This document shows positions 8,937 to 17,103 of a stretch of 64,000 nt of DNA, in pieces (positions within the stretch are counted from its first letter, which is position 1; each line of letters begins with the position of its first letter). This DNA is from DATJPR01 sp963811705 (lineage in GTDB: Bacteria > Bacteroidota > Ignavibacteria > UBA10030 > UBA6906). The position numbers and the translations under genes were made by a program. Where the stretch lies: contig CAWESL010000005.1 of the NCBI GenBank assembly GCA_963811705.1, positions 1 to 64,000 of the forward strand, written 5' to 3'. The notes beneath the pieces are model-generated. The model did no database searches. It worked only from the letters and a program-made list of their open reading frames with translations, and was not told the DNA's origin.

Positions 8937-10253
8937 ATGAAACTCAGCGTCATCGGCGCCGGCTACGTCGGACTCGTCGCGGCCACGTGTTTTGCAGAGA
9001 GCGGGAACGATGTTATCTGTGTCGATATCGATGAGAAGAAAATCCGCATGCTGCGGAAGGGCGAATGCCCCATCTACGAGCCGGGCTTGACCGACTATCT
9101 CGCGAAAAACATCGCCGAGAAACGGCTCACCTTCACCACCGATCTTAACCACGCGGTGGAGCAGTCGGACGTCGTGTTCCTTGCCCTCCCGACGCCCCAG
9201 TCCGAAGACGGCTCCGCCGACCTTCAGCACGTCCTGAGAGTGGCGAAACAGATCGGCAAATCGATCAACGGGTACAAGGTCATCGTCAACAAGAGCACCG
9301 TCCCCGTGGGAACGGCAGACAGGGTCCGGGAAGTGGTCGGGAAGGAGACCAAAACGGAATTCGACATCGTCTCCAATCCCGAGTTCCTGAAGGAAGGCGC
9401 GGCCGTCAATGACTTCATGAAGCCGGAACGTGTGGTCATCGGAACACGAAGCCAGCGCGCACTGGCGGTCATGCAGGACCTCTACGCGCCATTCGTCCGG
9501 ACCGGCAATCCGTTGATCGTCATGGATGAACGGAGCGCCGAGCTCACGAAATATGCGTGCAACTCGTTCCTCGCAACAAAAATCTCATTCATGAATGAGA
9601 TCGCCGGCCTGTGCGACAAGATCGGGGCCGATATCGATCTGATCCGGAGCGGCATGGGGACGGACCAGAGGATCGGCACGCAGTTTCTGTTCGCGGGAAT
9701 CGGGTATGGCGGATCGTGTTTTCCGAAGGACGTCGCCGCCCTGATCAAGACCGCACACGATGCCGGTTATCCACTCCACGTTCTCAAGGCGGTGGAAGAC
9801 GTGAACAAACGGCAGAAACAGTTGATTGTGGAGAAAGTGAAGAAGCACTTCAAGGGTCAATTGTCCGGAAAGACCCTCGCCGTCTGGGGACTCTCCTTCA
9901 AGCCGAACACCGACGACACGCGCGAGGCACCCTCCCTGACGGTCATCGATTTGCTCCTCAAGGAAGGCGTGTCGCTCAAAGTGTACGATCCCGAAGCGAT
10001 GCAGGATATGAAAAAGCGGATTGGCTCCGTCGTGAAGTATGTCGACAGCAACTACGACGCCCTCAAGGGCGCGGAGGCACTCCTTCTTCTGACCGAATGG
10101 AACGAGTTCCGGCGTCCTGACTTCGACCGCATCAAATCCCTCCTCAAGGCGCCGGTGATCTTCGACGGCCGCAATATCTACAACCCGAAGCTGATGAGGG
10201 AGAAGGGGTTTGTGTATTACGGAATCGGGCGAGGATCGGGCGGAGAAGCATAG
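8937..10253 (+). CDS. ugd: UDP-glucose 6-dehydrogenase
   Basis: 438 residues. Makes UDP-glucuronate from UDP-glucose with two NAD+. The N-terminal Rossmann domain starts with VIGAGYVGLVAATCF (GxGxxG at residues 7-12). Conserved PTPQSEDGSADL, STVPVGT and NPEFLKEGAA follow. The catalytic cysteine is C261 in GGSCFPKD. The C-terminal NAD/UDP-binding domain has GLSFKPNTDDTREAPS. The ATG at 8937 is chosen because the Rossmann motif begins at once. A TATAAT lies at 8899-8904 without a good -35. Its product feeds UDP-xylose synthase at 11869, now separated from it by an IS element. Both serve the polysaccharide region. Confidence 0.95.
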   Translation: MKLSVIGAGYVGLVAATCFAESGNDVICVDIDEKKIRMLRKGECPIYEPGLTDYLAKNIAEKRLTFTTDLNHAVEQSDVVFLALPTPQSEDGSADLQHVLRVAKQIGKSINGYKVIVNKSTVPVGTADRVREVVGKETKTEFDIVSNPEFLKEGAAVNDFMKPERVVIGTRSQRALAVMQDLYAPFVRTGNPLIVMDERSAELTKYACNSFLATKISFMNEIAGLCDKIGADIDLIRSGMGTDQRIGTQFLFAGIGYGGSCFPKDVAALIKTAHDAGYPLHVLKAVEDVNKRQKQLIVEKVKKHFKGQLSGKTLAVWGLSFKPNTDDTREAPSLTVIDLLLKEGVSLKVYDPEAMQDMKKRIGSVVKYVDSNYDALKGAEALLLLTEWNEFRRPDFDRIKSLLKAPVIFDGRNIYNPKLMREKGFVYYGIGRGSGGEA

Positions 10254-10269
10254 CCATGAAACGTCGAGG

Positions 10270-10360
10270 AGTAGGAAGTAGGACGTAGGCCGTATGAAGA
10301 AAACGGAAGCAAATGGTCGGGTAGAGTTTCCTTCTTACGTCCTACACCCTACGTCCTGCT
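10270..10360 (+). repeat. Gene-less imperfect palindrome of the AGTAGG/CCTAC repeat type
   Basis: 10270-10294 (AGTAGGAAGTAGG...) matches the reverse complement of 10336-10360 at 20 of 25 positions, with a 41-nt loop. Units such as GTAGGAC/GTCCTAC recur at 12837-12861, 13344-13368 and 18895-18927. It sits straight after ugd and could fold into a hairpin in the ugd transcript. Its right arm abuts or is cut by the IS element. Confidence 0.7.
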
Positions 10361-10384
10361 ATGTACAAAATCAATTGGCTGAGT

Positions 10385-10640
10385 GCATGTGGACAGTTTT
10401 TCCCTCTCCGTCGTGTGATGATGCAGACGGCTTGGATTTGTAGGTTAATCTCTACAGGACGCTAACGACGTCAGCCTGCTATTCGTAGTCACTGGGACTC
10501 ATGCCCAGGCCACAGGTGGTTCATCCGAGGCGTCGCACCCTGTATACTGAGGGTGGAAGGCAACACACTACGTGAACGTGTATTCGACACAAGGACGTAA
10601 CCGTTGCCCTTCGCATCCTCGAGGAACAAAGCTTTCAACC
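10385..10640 (-). ncRNA. Possible bridge-type guide RNA region of the IS
   Basis: Non-coding part of the IS downstream of the transposase stop. It has several perfect short hairpins: TGTAG/CTACA (10439-10443/10452-10456), CTGGG/CCCAG (10492-10496/10504-10508) and CACCCT/AGGGTG (10536-10541/10550-10555). IS110-family elements encode a structured RNA in a non-coding end, which for IS1111-like members is this side. Exact ends and loops are not assigned. Confidence 0.35.
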
Positions 10641-10646
10641 ATGCCG

Positions 10647-11711
10647 TCAGTGTGCAGCATGAAGTTCAGGTTGATACGACCGGTTGTCCAGCAGGAGCCG
10701 TCGTGCAGTGAGTGCCAGACGACGCGCGATTGCCACGATAGCGCGTTTGCCGCCGATGTGTGCTTGCAGATGGTCGTACCGTTGACGCAGCGTAGCATCT
10801 TTCGCGATCGCTCGCCAGGAACACTCGACAAGCATGCCGCGTAAGGCCGCTTTCCCTGTGCGTGTGATATGGCCAAAGCGCACGTGTTCGCCGCTGGAGT
10901 CCTGACTCGGTGTCAGGCCCAAATACGCGGCCAAGGCTTTCGCTGTACGGAAGCGAGCGACATCCTGGAGTTCCAACAGGAACTCCATTGCCAGGATCAT
11001 CCCCACACCGGGGAGGCTGTGCAAGAGCGCAACCCGCGCGCGATATGGTTCGGTCGCGGCCAGTTGCTCCAGCAACGCTGTCTGCTTGTGGATCAGATCC
11101 GTCAACTGGTCGTATTGGATGAGTAGCTGCTGAAAGCTCGCGTCCAGCCAGTGATCGTACAGTTTGAGCAGACCCAAGTTGACGCGATAGCGTGCCGTCC
11201 ATTTCCCCTTTGGGGAGGCGATGGAGATACCGTACGTGCTCAGCACCGACTTGATACGACACTGGACGCGCTTGCGGTCGCCGATCAATTGCCGCCGTCG
11301 CCGGCTCACTTCGCGAGCCGAACGTTCAGCAGGTGTCGGCACATACACACGCTTGAGCTCACCGTTGGCCAGACACTTGGCCAGCTTGCGCGAGTCCTTT
11401 TTGTCGGTCTTGACCCGATTGCCGCGTGCTTCCGGGATCAGGCTGGGCGGTGTCACGATGCATTCGATCCCACGATCAACCAAATAGTCGTGCAGCCAAT
11501 ACCCAAAATAGCCTGCTTCGTACACCACCTCGATTGGGTGTGCCAGGTACGGCCGCAGGAACTTCAGCAACCCGTCGCAACTCGCCGGCATGGTCGTCGT
11601 TGCGATCTCGACGTCACGCGTTCGTACCGTCACCGTCCAGCTCTTCTTGTGCATGTCGATACCGACAAACAAGCGCTGGAGTTTGTCCAAAATAACTCTG
11701 ATCTTAGGCAT
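10647..11711 (-). CDS. IS110 family transposase
   Basis: 354 residues. The N-terminal RuvC-like DEDD domain has D19 (FVGIDMHKKSW), E65 (VVYEAGYFG), D103 and D106 (TDKKDSRKLA). A coiled middle follows, then the C-terminal Transposase_20 region with LPGVG (233-237) and YLGLTPSQDSSGE carrying the serine (S272/S273) thought to be the nucleophile in this family. It is full length and intact, so possibly active. The start is set at ATG 11711 because AGGAGG precedes it at good spacing; an upstream in-frame start would add 22 unlike residues. It acts with the element's guide RNA to recombine DNA at a chosen target. Confidence 0.92.
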   Translation of the reverse strand: MPKIRVILDKLQRLFVGIDMHKKSWTVTVRTRDVEIATTTMPASCDGLLKFLRPYLAHPIEVVYEAGYFGYWLHDYLVDRGIECIVTPPSLIPEARGNRVKTDKKDSRKLAKCLANGELKRVYVPTPAERSAREVSRRRRQLIGDRKRVQCRIKSVLSTYGISIASPKGKWTARYRVNLGLLKLYDHWLDASFQQLLIQYDQLTDLIHKQTALLEQLAATEPYRARVALLHSLPGVGMILAMEFLLELQDVARFRTAKALAAYLGLTPSQDSSGEHVRFGHITRTGKAALRGMLVECSWRAIAKDATLRQRYDHLQAHIGGKRAIVAIARRLALTARRLLLDNRSYQPELHAAH

Positions 11712-11868
11712 CAGAGCCTCCTGAGTACAGTGGTGGTTTTTGTTGGTACTGCGAACATCCCAACTTACCACACACACTCGTGAGGCTCAACTATTTTGTA
11801 ACATAGCCACTACTCTCAGCACGATGTTGCACAACTTGCACCAAGGCACTAACCAGGCAATCACGCTA

Positions 11869-12819
11869 ATGAGCCAATCTACGCCGAAGTTGCATACGGT
11901 CATCACCGGCGGTGCCGGGTTTCTCGGGTCGCATCTCTGTGAGAGGATGCTCCGTGAGGGCCACCGGGTCACGGCGATCGATAACCTCATCACCGGCAGC
12001 ACCAACAACATTGCCCACCTTTTCGGCAACGAAGATTTCACGTTCGTGAAGCACGATGTCACGAATTACATCTTCCTGGACGGAAAGGTGGACTACATCC
12101 TGCACTTCGCCTCGCCAGCCAGTCCCATCGATTACCTTAAGCTCCCGATCCAGACGCTGAAGGTTGGATCGCTCGGCACGCACAAAGCCCTCGGGCTCGC
12201 GAAAGCGAAGAACGCGCGCTTCCTCCTCGCATCCACGTCCGAGGTCTACGGCGACCCGATGGTGCATCCGCAGCCGGAGGAATACTGGGGCAATGTCAAC
12301 CCGGTCGGGTTCCGCGGCGTCTACGACGAGGCCAAGCGCTTCGCCGAGGCGATGACGATGGCCTATCACCGGTATCACGGCGTCGAAACGCGCATCGTCC
12401 GGATCTTCAATACGTACGGCCCGCGGATGCGCATTCACGATGGTCGGGCGATCCCGGCGTTCATCTCGCAGGCGCTTCGCGGCGAGGACATCACGGTCTT
12501 CGGCAACGGCTCACAAACCCGCAGCGTGTGCTATGTCGACGACCTTGTGGAGGGGATCCATCGTCTCCTGATGTCGAACGAAGTGTTGCCGGTGAACATC
12601 GGCAACCCTGATGAGATCACGATGCTTGAGCTGGCGAAGGAAGTCATTGCGCTGACCGGGAGCAAGAGCAAGATCGTCTTCAAGGATCTGCCGGCGGACG
12701 ATCCGAAAGTGCGGAAGCCGGCAACGAAGCGCGCCGAGACGATTCTCCAGTGGAAGGCGCAGGTGCCGAGGAGCGAGGGCTTGAGGAAGACGATTGCGTG
12801 GTTCAAGGCGAATATCTAA
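11869..12819 (+). CDS. uxs: UDP-glucuronate decarboxylase (UDP-xylose synthase)
   Basis: 316 residues, extended SDR family. NAD-binding GGAGFLG at 14-20. Catalytic residues lie in STSEVYG (122-128) and Y152/K156 in YDEAK. The block HPQPEEYWGNVNPVGFRGVYDEAKRF (as HPQ..YWGNVNP.G.RGVYDE) is the signature of UDP-xylose synthases. It converts UDP-glucuronate to UDP-xylose, the step after ugd, for a xylose-containing surface glycan. The reading frame is open upstream into the IS, but the ATG at 11869 fits the family start. The IS (ends near 11807) lies just upstream, so the native promoter or co-transcription with ugd may be lost. Confidence 0.92.
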   Translation: MSQSTPKLHTVITGGAGFLGSHLCERMLREGHRVTAIDNLITGSTNNIAHLFGNEDFTFVKHDVTNYIFLDGKVDYILHFASPASPIDYLKLPIQTLKVGSLGTHKALGLAKAKNARFLLASTSEVYGDPMVHPQPEEYWGNVNPVGFRGVYDEAKRFAEAMTMAYHRYHGVETRIVRIFNTYGPRMRIHDGRAIPAFISQALRGEDITVFGNGSQTRSVCYVDDLVEGIHRLLMSNEVLPVNIGNPDEITMLELAKEVIALTGSKSKIVFKDLPADDPKVRKPATKRAETILQWKAQVPRSEGLRKTIAWFKANI

Positions 12820-12830
12820 TTAAATGCAAG

Positions 12831-12872
12831 GAGTATGCAGTAAGCAGTATGCAGTAAGCAGTATGTAGGAAA
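12831..12872 (+). repeat. Left arm of the inverted repeat around the decayed four-helix-bundle gene
   Basis: Tandem units GCAGTAA/GCAGTAT. 12837-12861 matches the reverse complement of 13344-13368 at 21 of 25 positions. It directly follows the uxs stop. Confidence 0.75.
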
Positions 12873-12951
12873 CGGTTATTGAAGATCCATGAAATCCCGC
12901 CTGAACTGAGACTGAATAGTAAGGATCGGCTCTCGAAAGGAGGGGATTAGC

Positions 12952-13326
12952 ATGAATCGTTATGGTGGCTACAAGGACCTGAGAGTGTATCAGGACTCGT
13001 ATGCCCTTGCAAAGGATGTTTTCGGTTCCGCAAGGAGTTTTCCTCCGAAGAACGCTACGTCACTGACTGACCAGATAGTTCGATCGTCGCGCTCTGTTCC
13101 GGCGAATATCGCGGAAGGATGGGAAAACGACGATATGAAAGATGTTCGTCAGCAAGATGGTTGATGCATCAGGGGAAGCCGGTGAGACAGCAGGTTTGGT
13201 TGGACTTAGCGTTAGAGTGTGGATACATACTCAGAGAAATCACCACGACGAATTTGTGGACGCTGTAACCGGATTTGTGCGATGTTGTACAGCATGGCTA
13301 ACCAACCGGAGAAATTCTGCTATTAG
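12952..13326 (+). pseudogene. Decayed S23/IVP-like four-helix-bundle gene
   Basis: A strong ribosome-binding site (AAAGGAGG at about 12937-12944) precedes ATG 12952. The first frame gives YKDLRVYQDSYALAKDVF and LTDQIVRSSRSVPANIAEGW, the family's diagnostic helix-2 block. The rest is recovered only by changing frame: GKRRYE near 13130, MFVSKMVDASGEAGET from 13142, QVWLDLALECGYILREI near 13190-13240, then ICAMLYSMANQPEKFCY up to TAG at 13324-13326. At least three or four small indels are needed and no internal nonsense substitution, so the loss is recent or the sequence has indel errors. It is flanked by complementary arms like its intact relative at 8343, but lies on the opposite strand. Confidence 0.75.
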
Positions 13327-13336
13327 AGTATTGACC

Positions 13337-14257
13337 ATGCTTTCTGCCTACTGCGTACTGCCTACTTCCTACTCTCGGGCGACATCATTTGCGTTTCGAC
13401 TGTCAGAAACGCTTCTCATCGTTGAAGACCTTTTTTGCGTGCAGGGGGCGAGTGCTCAACCTTCAAGAGACTCAACTTCAATTCGACCTTGGAGGGTGGC
13501 CTTGGTTGGTGGCGCTCTCAGTGGCACGATCGCGGCAATCCACTTCTACCAGCAGTCCGGCTGGTGGCGAGACAACCGTGCGCCGTTTCATTTCCAGGAG
13601 GACCTGAAGTATGGCGTGAACGTCGACAAGATGGGGCACATGTTAGGCGGGATCGCGGCTGCCTATGTTTTCAAGAAGTCGTTCGAGTGGGCGGGAATGC
13701 ACGACACGCAGGCACTCTGGTATGGCTCCGGTGCGTCGCTTCTGTTTCAAACCTACGTTGAGTTGGAGGATGGTTTTTCCACCTGGGGGTTCGACAGGGT
13801 GGACTGGGCTTCCGATCTTGCGGGAGCGCTGCTCCCGATCGGCCAGCACTACTGGCCGCCGCTTCGCGAATTTGCCATGAAGTTCAGTTATCACAAGTCG
13901 AACCTGATCAACGAGCCGGGCGGATCGGGGTTCAAAGGTCAGAAGCACATCTTGTTCGACGACTATGAGGGACAGACCATCTGGTTTGCGTTCAACGTGC
14001 GCAGCATGCTCCCGGATGAGGTCGGGTCCGTCTGGCCTGCCTGGCTCTGGCTTGCGTTCGGTTACGGCGGTCGTGATATCGCCACCACGAACCCGTACAA
14101 GGTCTACTACCTCACGTTCGATCTGGATATGACGAAGATCATTCCTCAGGACACGGCGTTCCTGAGGACGCTGAGCGAGTGTCTGAATTTCTTCCATTTC
14201 CCGCTGCCGGCAGTCAGAATTCATCCGGGAGCGATCTGGTACGGGGCGTACTTCTAA
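13337..14257 (+). CDS. DUF2279 family protein, 5' end uncertain
   Basis: The family core is clear from about 13490: ALSGTIAAIHFYQQSGWW, FHFQEDLKYGVNVDKMGHMLGG, a glycine-bounded hydrophobic stretch, then LFQTYVELEDGFSTWGFDRVDWASDLAGALLP. These are the conserved aspartate/histidine/glutamate positions of DUF2279, predicted envelope proteins of unknown function. The frame is open far upstream, into the decayed gene. The first Met after that gene (13337) lies inside the CCTAC repeat, so the real start and signal peptide may have been displaced or frameshifted. GASAQ near 13447 looks like a signal-peptidase site. Next to Wzi and the glycan genes, a role in the cell envelope is likely (inference). 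Confidence 0.7.
   Translation: MLSAYCVLPTSYSRATSFAFRLSETLLIVEDLFCVQGASAQPSRDSTSIRPWRVALVGGALSGTIAAIHFYQQSGWWRDNRAPFHFQEDLKYGVNVDKMGHMLGGIAAAYVFKKSFEWAGMHDTQALWYGSGASLLFQTYVELEDGFSTWGFDRVDWASDLAGALLPIGQHYWPPLREFAMKFSYHKSNLINEPGGSGFKGQKHILFDDYEGQTIWFAFNVRSMLPDEVGSVWPAWLWLAFGYGGRDIATTNPYKVYYLTFDLDMTKIIPQDTAFLRTLSECLNFFHFPLPAVRIHPGAIWYGAYF
13340..13378 (+). repeat. Right arm of the inverted repeat around the decayed four-helix-bundle gene
   Basis: Pyrimidine-rich CTGCCTACTGCGTACTGCC followed by TACTTCCTACTC. 13344-13368 complements 12837-12861 (21/25). It overlaps the apparent 5' end of the next CDS, which suggests the element landed at or in that gene's start region. Confidence 0.75.
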
Positions 14258-14314
14258 AAACGGCCTGGGGTCAGGTGGGGGACAGACCCCGGAAACGGGT
14301 TTGGGGAATCAAGC

Positions 14315-16045
14315 ATGAATTGGGCCTTTCGACAATCATTTGGCCGGCGCTTCCTCGTGGCCGCGCTTGCGTGTGTCATGGTTCCCGTGATGGCTCGCGC
14401 CCAGGCAGAGGACGTGCCGGCGGATCATCCGGTCTATGCGTTCCTGAAGAAAATGTCGGTCGAAGGTCTGATCGATGGCTACGACGGCACCATTATCCCG
14501 ATCAGCCGCCGCGAAGTGGCCGGCTACCTCAAGACGCTCGACGGCGGGCGGAGTCGCTTGAGTGTTTCCGAGCAGGGCTGGCTGGACGATTACCTGTCGG
14601 AGTTCCACTTTGACCTGACGGGGAACACGGACACCTTCCATTCGTTGATCGACTCCGAAGAACCGAGCGCCGGTGACGCGCTTCTCGCCAGCTTCTCCAA
14701 CCGGGAGAAATATCTCTATCACGCGCACGACTCATCGGTGAGCGTTTTCCTGAACGGACTTGCAGATGTCGACTTCCGCCGGATCCACGGCGACGATCTT
14801 GGGAATGCCAACGCCGCATACCTCCAGCTCGGGGCACGGTTGCGCGGGACCATCGACAACAGGCTCGGATATTTTTTGCAGCTGACCAATGCCGGCTTCC
14901 GGGGAAGTCGCGAGCTGCTCCAGCGCGACCCGGTCCTCTCGCAAAGCCATGAGCTCTTCGTCACGAACACCCGGAACTTCGATTTCGCCGAGGGCTATTT
15001 GCGCTATGACGGTGGAATGGTCAGCGCGCAGATCGGCCGCGAGCGCATCCTGTGGGGAAGCGGGTACGGGCAGAAAATGACCATCTCCGACAATGTCGGC
15101 TTGTTCGATTTTGTCCGGGCGGATTTTCACTACAAGGCCTTCAAGTACACGTTCATGCATGCCTGGTTGATGGGGCAGGAGTCCAACCTTCCGTTTACGC
15201 TTCCCTTCGACACAAGTGCGACGTTCTACGAGCCGGTCGCCTCCGACAAGTATCTCGCCGTGCACCGTTTTGCGCTGTCGTTTCCCAGGGTCCTCGATAT
15301 CGGGTTTCAGGAGATGGTCGTTTACAGCAATCGTTCGCCCGACCTTGCGTACCTCAATCCGTTGATGCTGTTCGAGTCCGCCCAGCGGGCGCGGGGGGAC
15401 CGCGACAATATGTTCTGGCTCTTCGACCTCCGGATCCATTTTCTGCGAGATCTGGAATTGATGGGCTCCATCCTCTACGATGACTTCAATCTTCCCGACC
15501 TCTTCAGTGACAAGTGGTCCGACCGGTACGGGTGGCAGACCGGGATGTACTACGCGGATATGTTCGGCATCCCGAACACCGCGCTGATCATGGAGTACAC
15601 GCGCATCCAGCCGTACGTGTTCTCACACGGCCGGTCCCGCGACGACAGCTATACCTCCCTGGGAAGACTGATCGGCGCGCCGATCGGCCCAAATGCGGAC
15701 AACATGCTCTTTGGCGTCGATTACTGGCCCGCACGGAACCTCACCTTTTCGGCGCGTGTTAATCTGATGCGCAAAGGACTCAATATCGTCGACAGCACGG
15801 GTGCGCTCGTGCGGAACTTCGGCGGCGATGTCTTTGCTCCGCATCGCGACTCGGACCCGGAAATGATACAATTTCTGGATGGCAACCTGGAAAAGATGCG
15901 CACGATCCAGCTGAGCGCGACGTGGGAAATCGTCAACCAATGGTGGCTCGGGCTACAGTTCCTCTTCGATTCAACAGAGGAGGCGCTCGGTGGCACGCGA
16001 AGCACAAACGGGACGTTCATCGCCCACCTCAGGATCGAGCTCTGA
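14315..16045 (+). CDS. Wzi-family capsule assembly outer-membrane protein
   Basis: 576 residues. Signal peptide (VAALACVMVPVMARA, cleavage near residue 29), then a short helical region VYAFLKKMSVEGLIDGYDG resembling an S-layer-homology segment, then a beta-barrel of about 500 residues. Wzi-type landmarks are GRERILWGSGYGQKMTISDN and a series of aromatic-ended strands finishing IAHLRIEL. Wzi proteins sit in the outer membrane and help capsular polysaccharide attach to the surface, which fits the upstream transferase and sugar-nucleotide genes. It starts at ATG 14315, 57 bases after the DUF2279 stop. Confidence 0.85.
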   Translation: MNWAFRQSFGRRFLVAALACVMVPVMARAQAEDVPADHPVYAFLKKMSVEGLIDGYDGTIIPISRREVAGYLKTLDGGRSRLSVSEQGWLDDYLSEFHFDLTGNTDTFHSLIDSEEPSAGDALLASFSNREKYLYHAHDSSVSVFLNGLADVDFRRIHGDDLGNANAAYLQLGARLRGTIDNRLGYFLQLTNAGFRGSRELLQRDPVLSQSHELFVTNTRNFDFAEGYLRYDGGMVSAQIGRERILWGSGYGQKMTISDNVGLFDFVRADFHYKAFKYTFMHAWLMGQESNLPFTLPFDTSATFYEPVASDKYLAVHRFALSFPRVLDIGFQEMVVYSNRSPDLAYLNPLMLFESAQRARGDRDNMFWLFDLRIHFLRDLELMGSILYDDFNLPDLFSDKWSDRYGWQTGMYYADMFGIPNTALIMEYTRIQPYVFSHGRSRDDSYTSLGRLIGAPIGPNADNMLFGVDYWPARNLTFSARVNLMRKGLNIVDSTGALVRNFGGDVFAPHRDSDPEMIQFLDGNLEKMRTIQLSATWEIVNQWWLGLQFLFDSTEEALGGTRSTNGTFIAHLRIEL

Positions 16046-16084
16046 CCCACCGTAAAAGTAACCGATGACATTCTGGAGGATGGT

Positions 16085-16552
16085 ATGGTACAGGTAGGAC
16101 AAACAGCACCCGACTTCACGTTGTACGACACGGAGAAGAAGCAACGTTCGCTGAAAGAATTTGCCGGAAAGAAGACCGTGCTGGTGTTTTATCCCGGTGC
16201 CTTCACCGGCGTCTGCACCAAGGAGATGTGTTCCTTCCGCGACGCGCTGGCAAATTTCAATTCGATGAGTGCCCAGGTGATCGGAATCAGCGTCGATTCG
16301 CCCTTTGCGAACAAAGCCTTTTCCGATCAGAACAAGCTGACGTTTCCACTGCTCAGCGATTTCACGCGCACGGTCAGCAGGCAGTACGGCGGCACGCATG
16401 ATGCCTTTGCCGGTCTTGGTGCCTATGAAGCGTCCAAGCGTGCGGTGTATGTCCTCGACGCCAAAGGCGTCGTAAAATACGTCTGGGTCTCCGAAAACCC
16501 CGGCGTCGAGCCGCCCTACGACGAAGTCAAAGCGGCCGCTGCAAAAGCCTGA
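16085..16552 (+). CDS. Peroxiredoxin (AhpE/redoxin type)
   Basis: 155 residues with a GGAGGATGGT ribosome-binding site. Thioredoxin fold. The peroxidatic cysteine lies in PGAFTGVCTKEMCSF (C at about residue 45, with a second at about 50), preceded by the conserved proline/threonine pocket. Reduces hydroperoxides in the cytoplasm using thioredoxin-like donors. A second, different peroxiredoxin follows 18 bases downstream, so the two probably share a transcript. Confidence 0.9.
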   Translation: MVQVGQTAPDFTLYDTEKKQRSLKEFAGKKTVLVFYPGAFTGVCTKEMCSFRDALANFNSMSAQVIGISVDSPFANKAFSDQNKLTFPLLSDFTRTVSRQYGGTHDAFAGLGAYEASKRAVYVLDAKGVVKYVWVSENPGVEPPYDEVKAAAAKA

Positions 16553-16569
16553 TCTTCCACTTTACGACG

Positions 16570-17028
16570 ATGACCATGCTCACTCCCGGGACGAAAGCGC
16601 CGGAGTTCGATCTTCCGTCGAACGGCGGGAAGCGCATTTCCCTGAAATCTCTTCGGGGGAAGAAGGTGGTGCTCTATTTTTACCCGAAGGACAACACCTC
16701 CGGCTGCACCAAGGAAGCGTGTGCCTTCCGCGACAACTGGGATGCGGTCCGGAAAAAAGGCGCCGTCGTCATCGGCGTGAGCGCCGACTCGCCGGAGTCC
16801 CACGAGAAATTTGCCGGGAAGTATGCACTGCCGTTCCCGCTGGTCAGCGATGAGGAAAAGGAACTGCTCAAAGCGTACGGCGTATGGCAGAAGAAGTCGA
16901 TGTACGGACGGTCGTTCATGGGCATCGTCCGCTCGACGTTTGTGATCGATGAACGGGGTGTGGTCGCGCACGTGTTCCCGAAGGTCAAAGCGGAGGGGCA
17001 CGTCGAAGAAGTGCTCGGCGTCCTTTAG
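16570..17028 (+). CDS. bcp: Thioredoxin-dependent thiol peroxidase (Bcp/PrxQ)
   Basis: 152 residues. YFYPKDNTSGCTKEACAFRD carries both the peroxidatic and the resolving cysteine five residues apart (the CTKEAC pattern of PrxQ). SMYGRSFMGIVRSTFVIDERG is the Bcp signature. Detoxifies hydrogen and organic peroxides. Paired with the AhpE-like peroxiredoxin upstream. Confidence 0.92.
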   Translation: MTMLTPGTKAPEFDLPSNGGKRISLKSLRGKKVVLYFYPKDNTSGCTKEACAFRDNWDAVRKKGAVVIGVSADSPESHEKFAGKYALPFPLVSDEEKELLKAYGVWQKKSMYGRSFMGIVRSTFVIDERGVVAHVFPKVKAEGHVEEVLGVL

Positions 17029-17103
17029 CAAATGATGGTCGGAGGAGCACTTGTCGTCGATGGAGTGCGAATGTATTGACGGATGATAAGGAAGAACGCA
17101 ACC

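Larger units (their letters stand above)
10358..11807 (-). mobile_element. IS110/IS1111-type insertion sequence
   Basis: About 1.45 kb containing one DEDD transposase on the minus strand. Proposed ends are an imperfect terminal or subterminal inverted repeat: GCTATGTACAAAAT (10358-10371) against ATTTTGTAACATAGC (11793-11807), which match apart from one extra base. About 280 bases of non-coding DNA follow the transposase stop and about 95 precede its start. This is the asymmetry of the IS1111 subgroup, in which the guide (bridge) RNA lies downstream of the transposase. No target duplication is expected for this family. The right flank (CACTACTCTCAGC) resembles the rest of the CCTACTCTC repeat, suggesting insertion into the palindrome. 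Confidence 0.7.

Noticed and set aside
13142..13336. N-terminal extension of the DUF2279 protein
   Set aside because: These codons belong to the decayed four-helix-bundle gene and the repeat, and are in frame only by accident.
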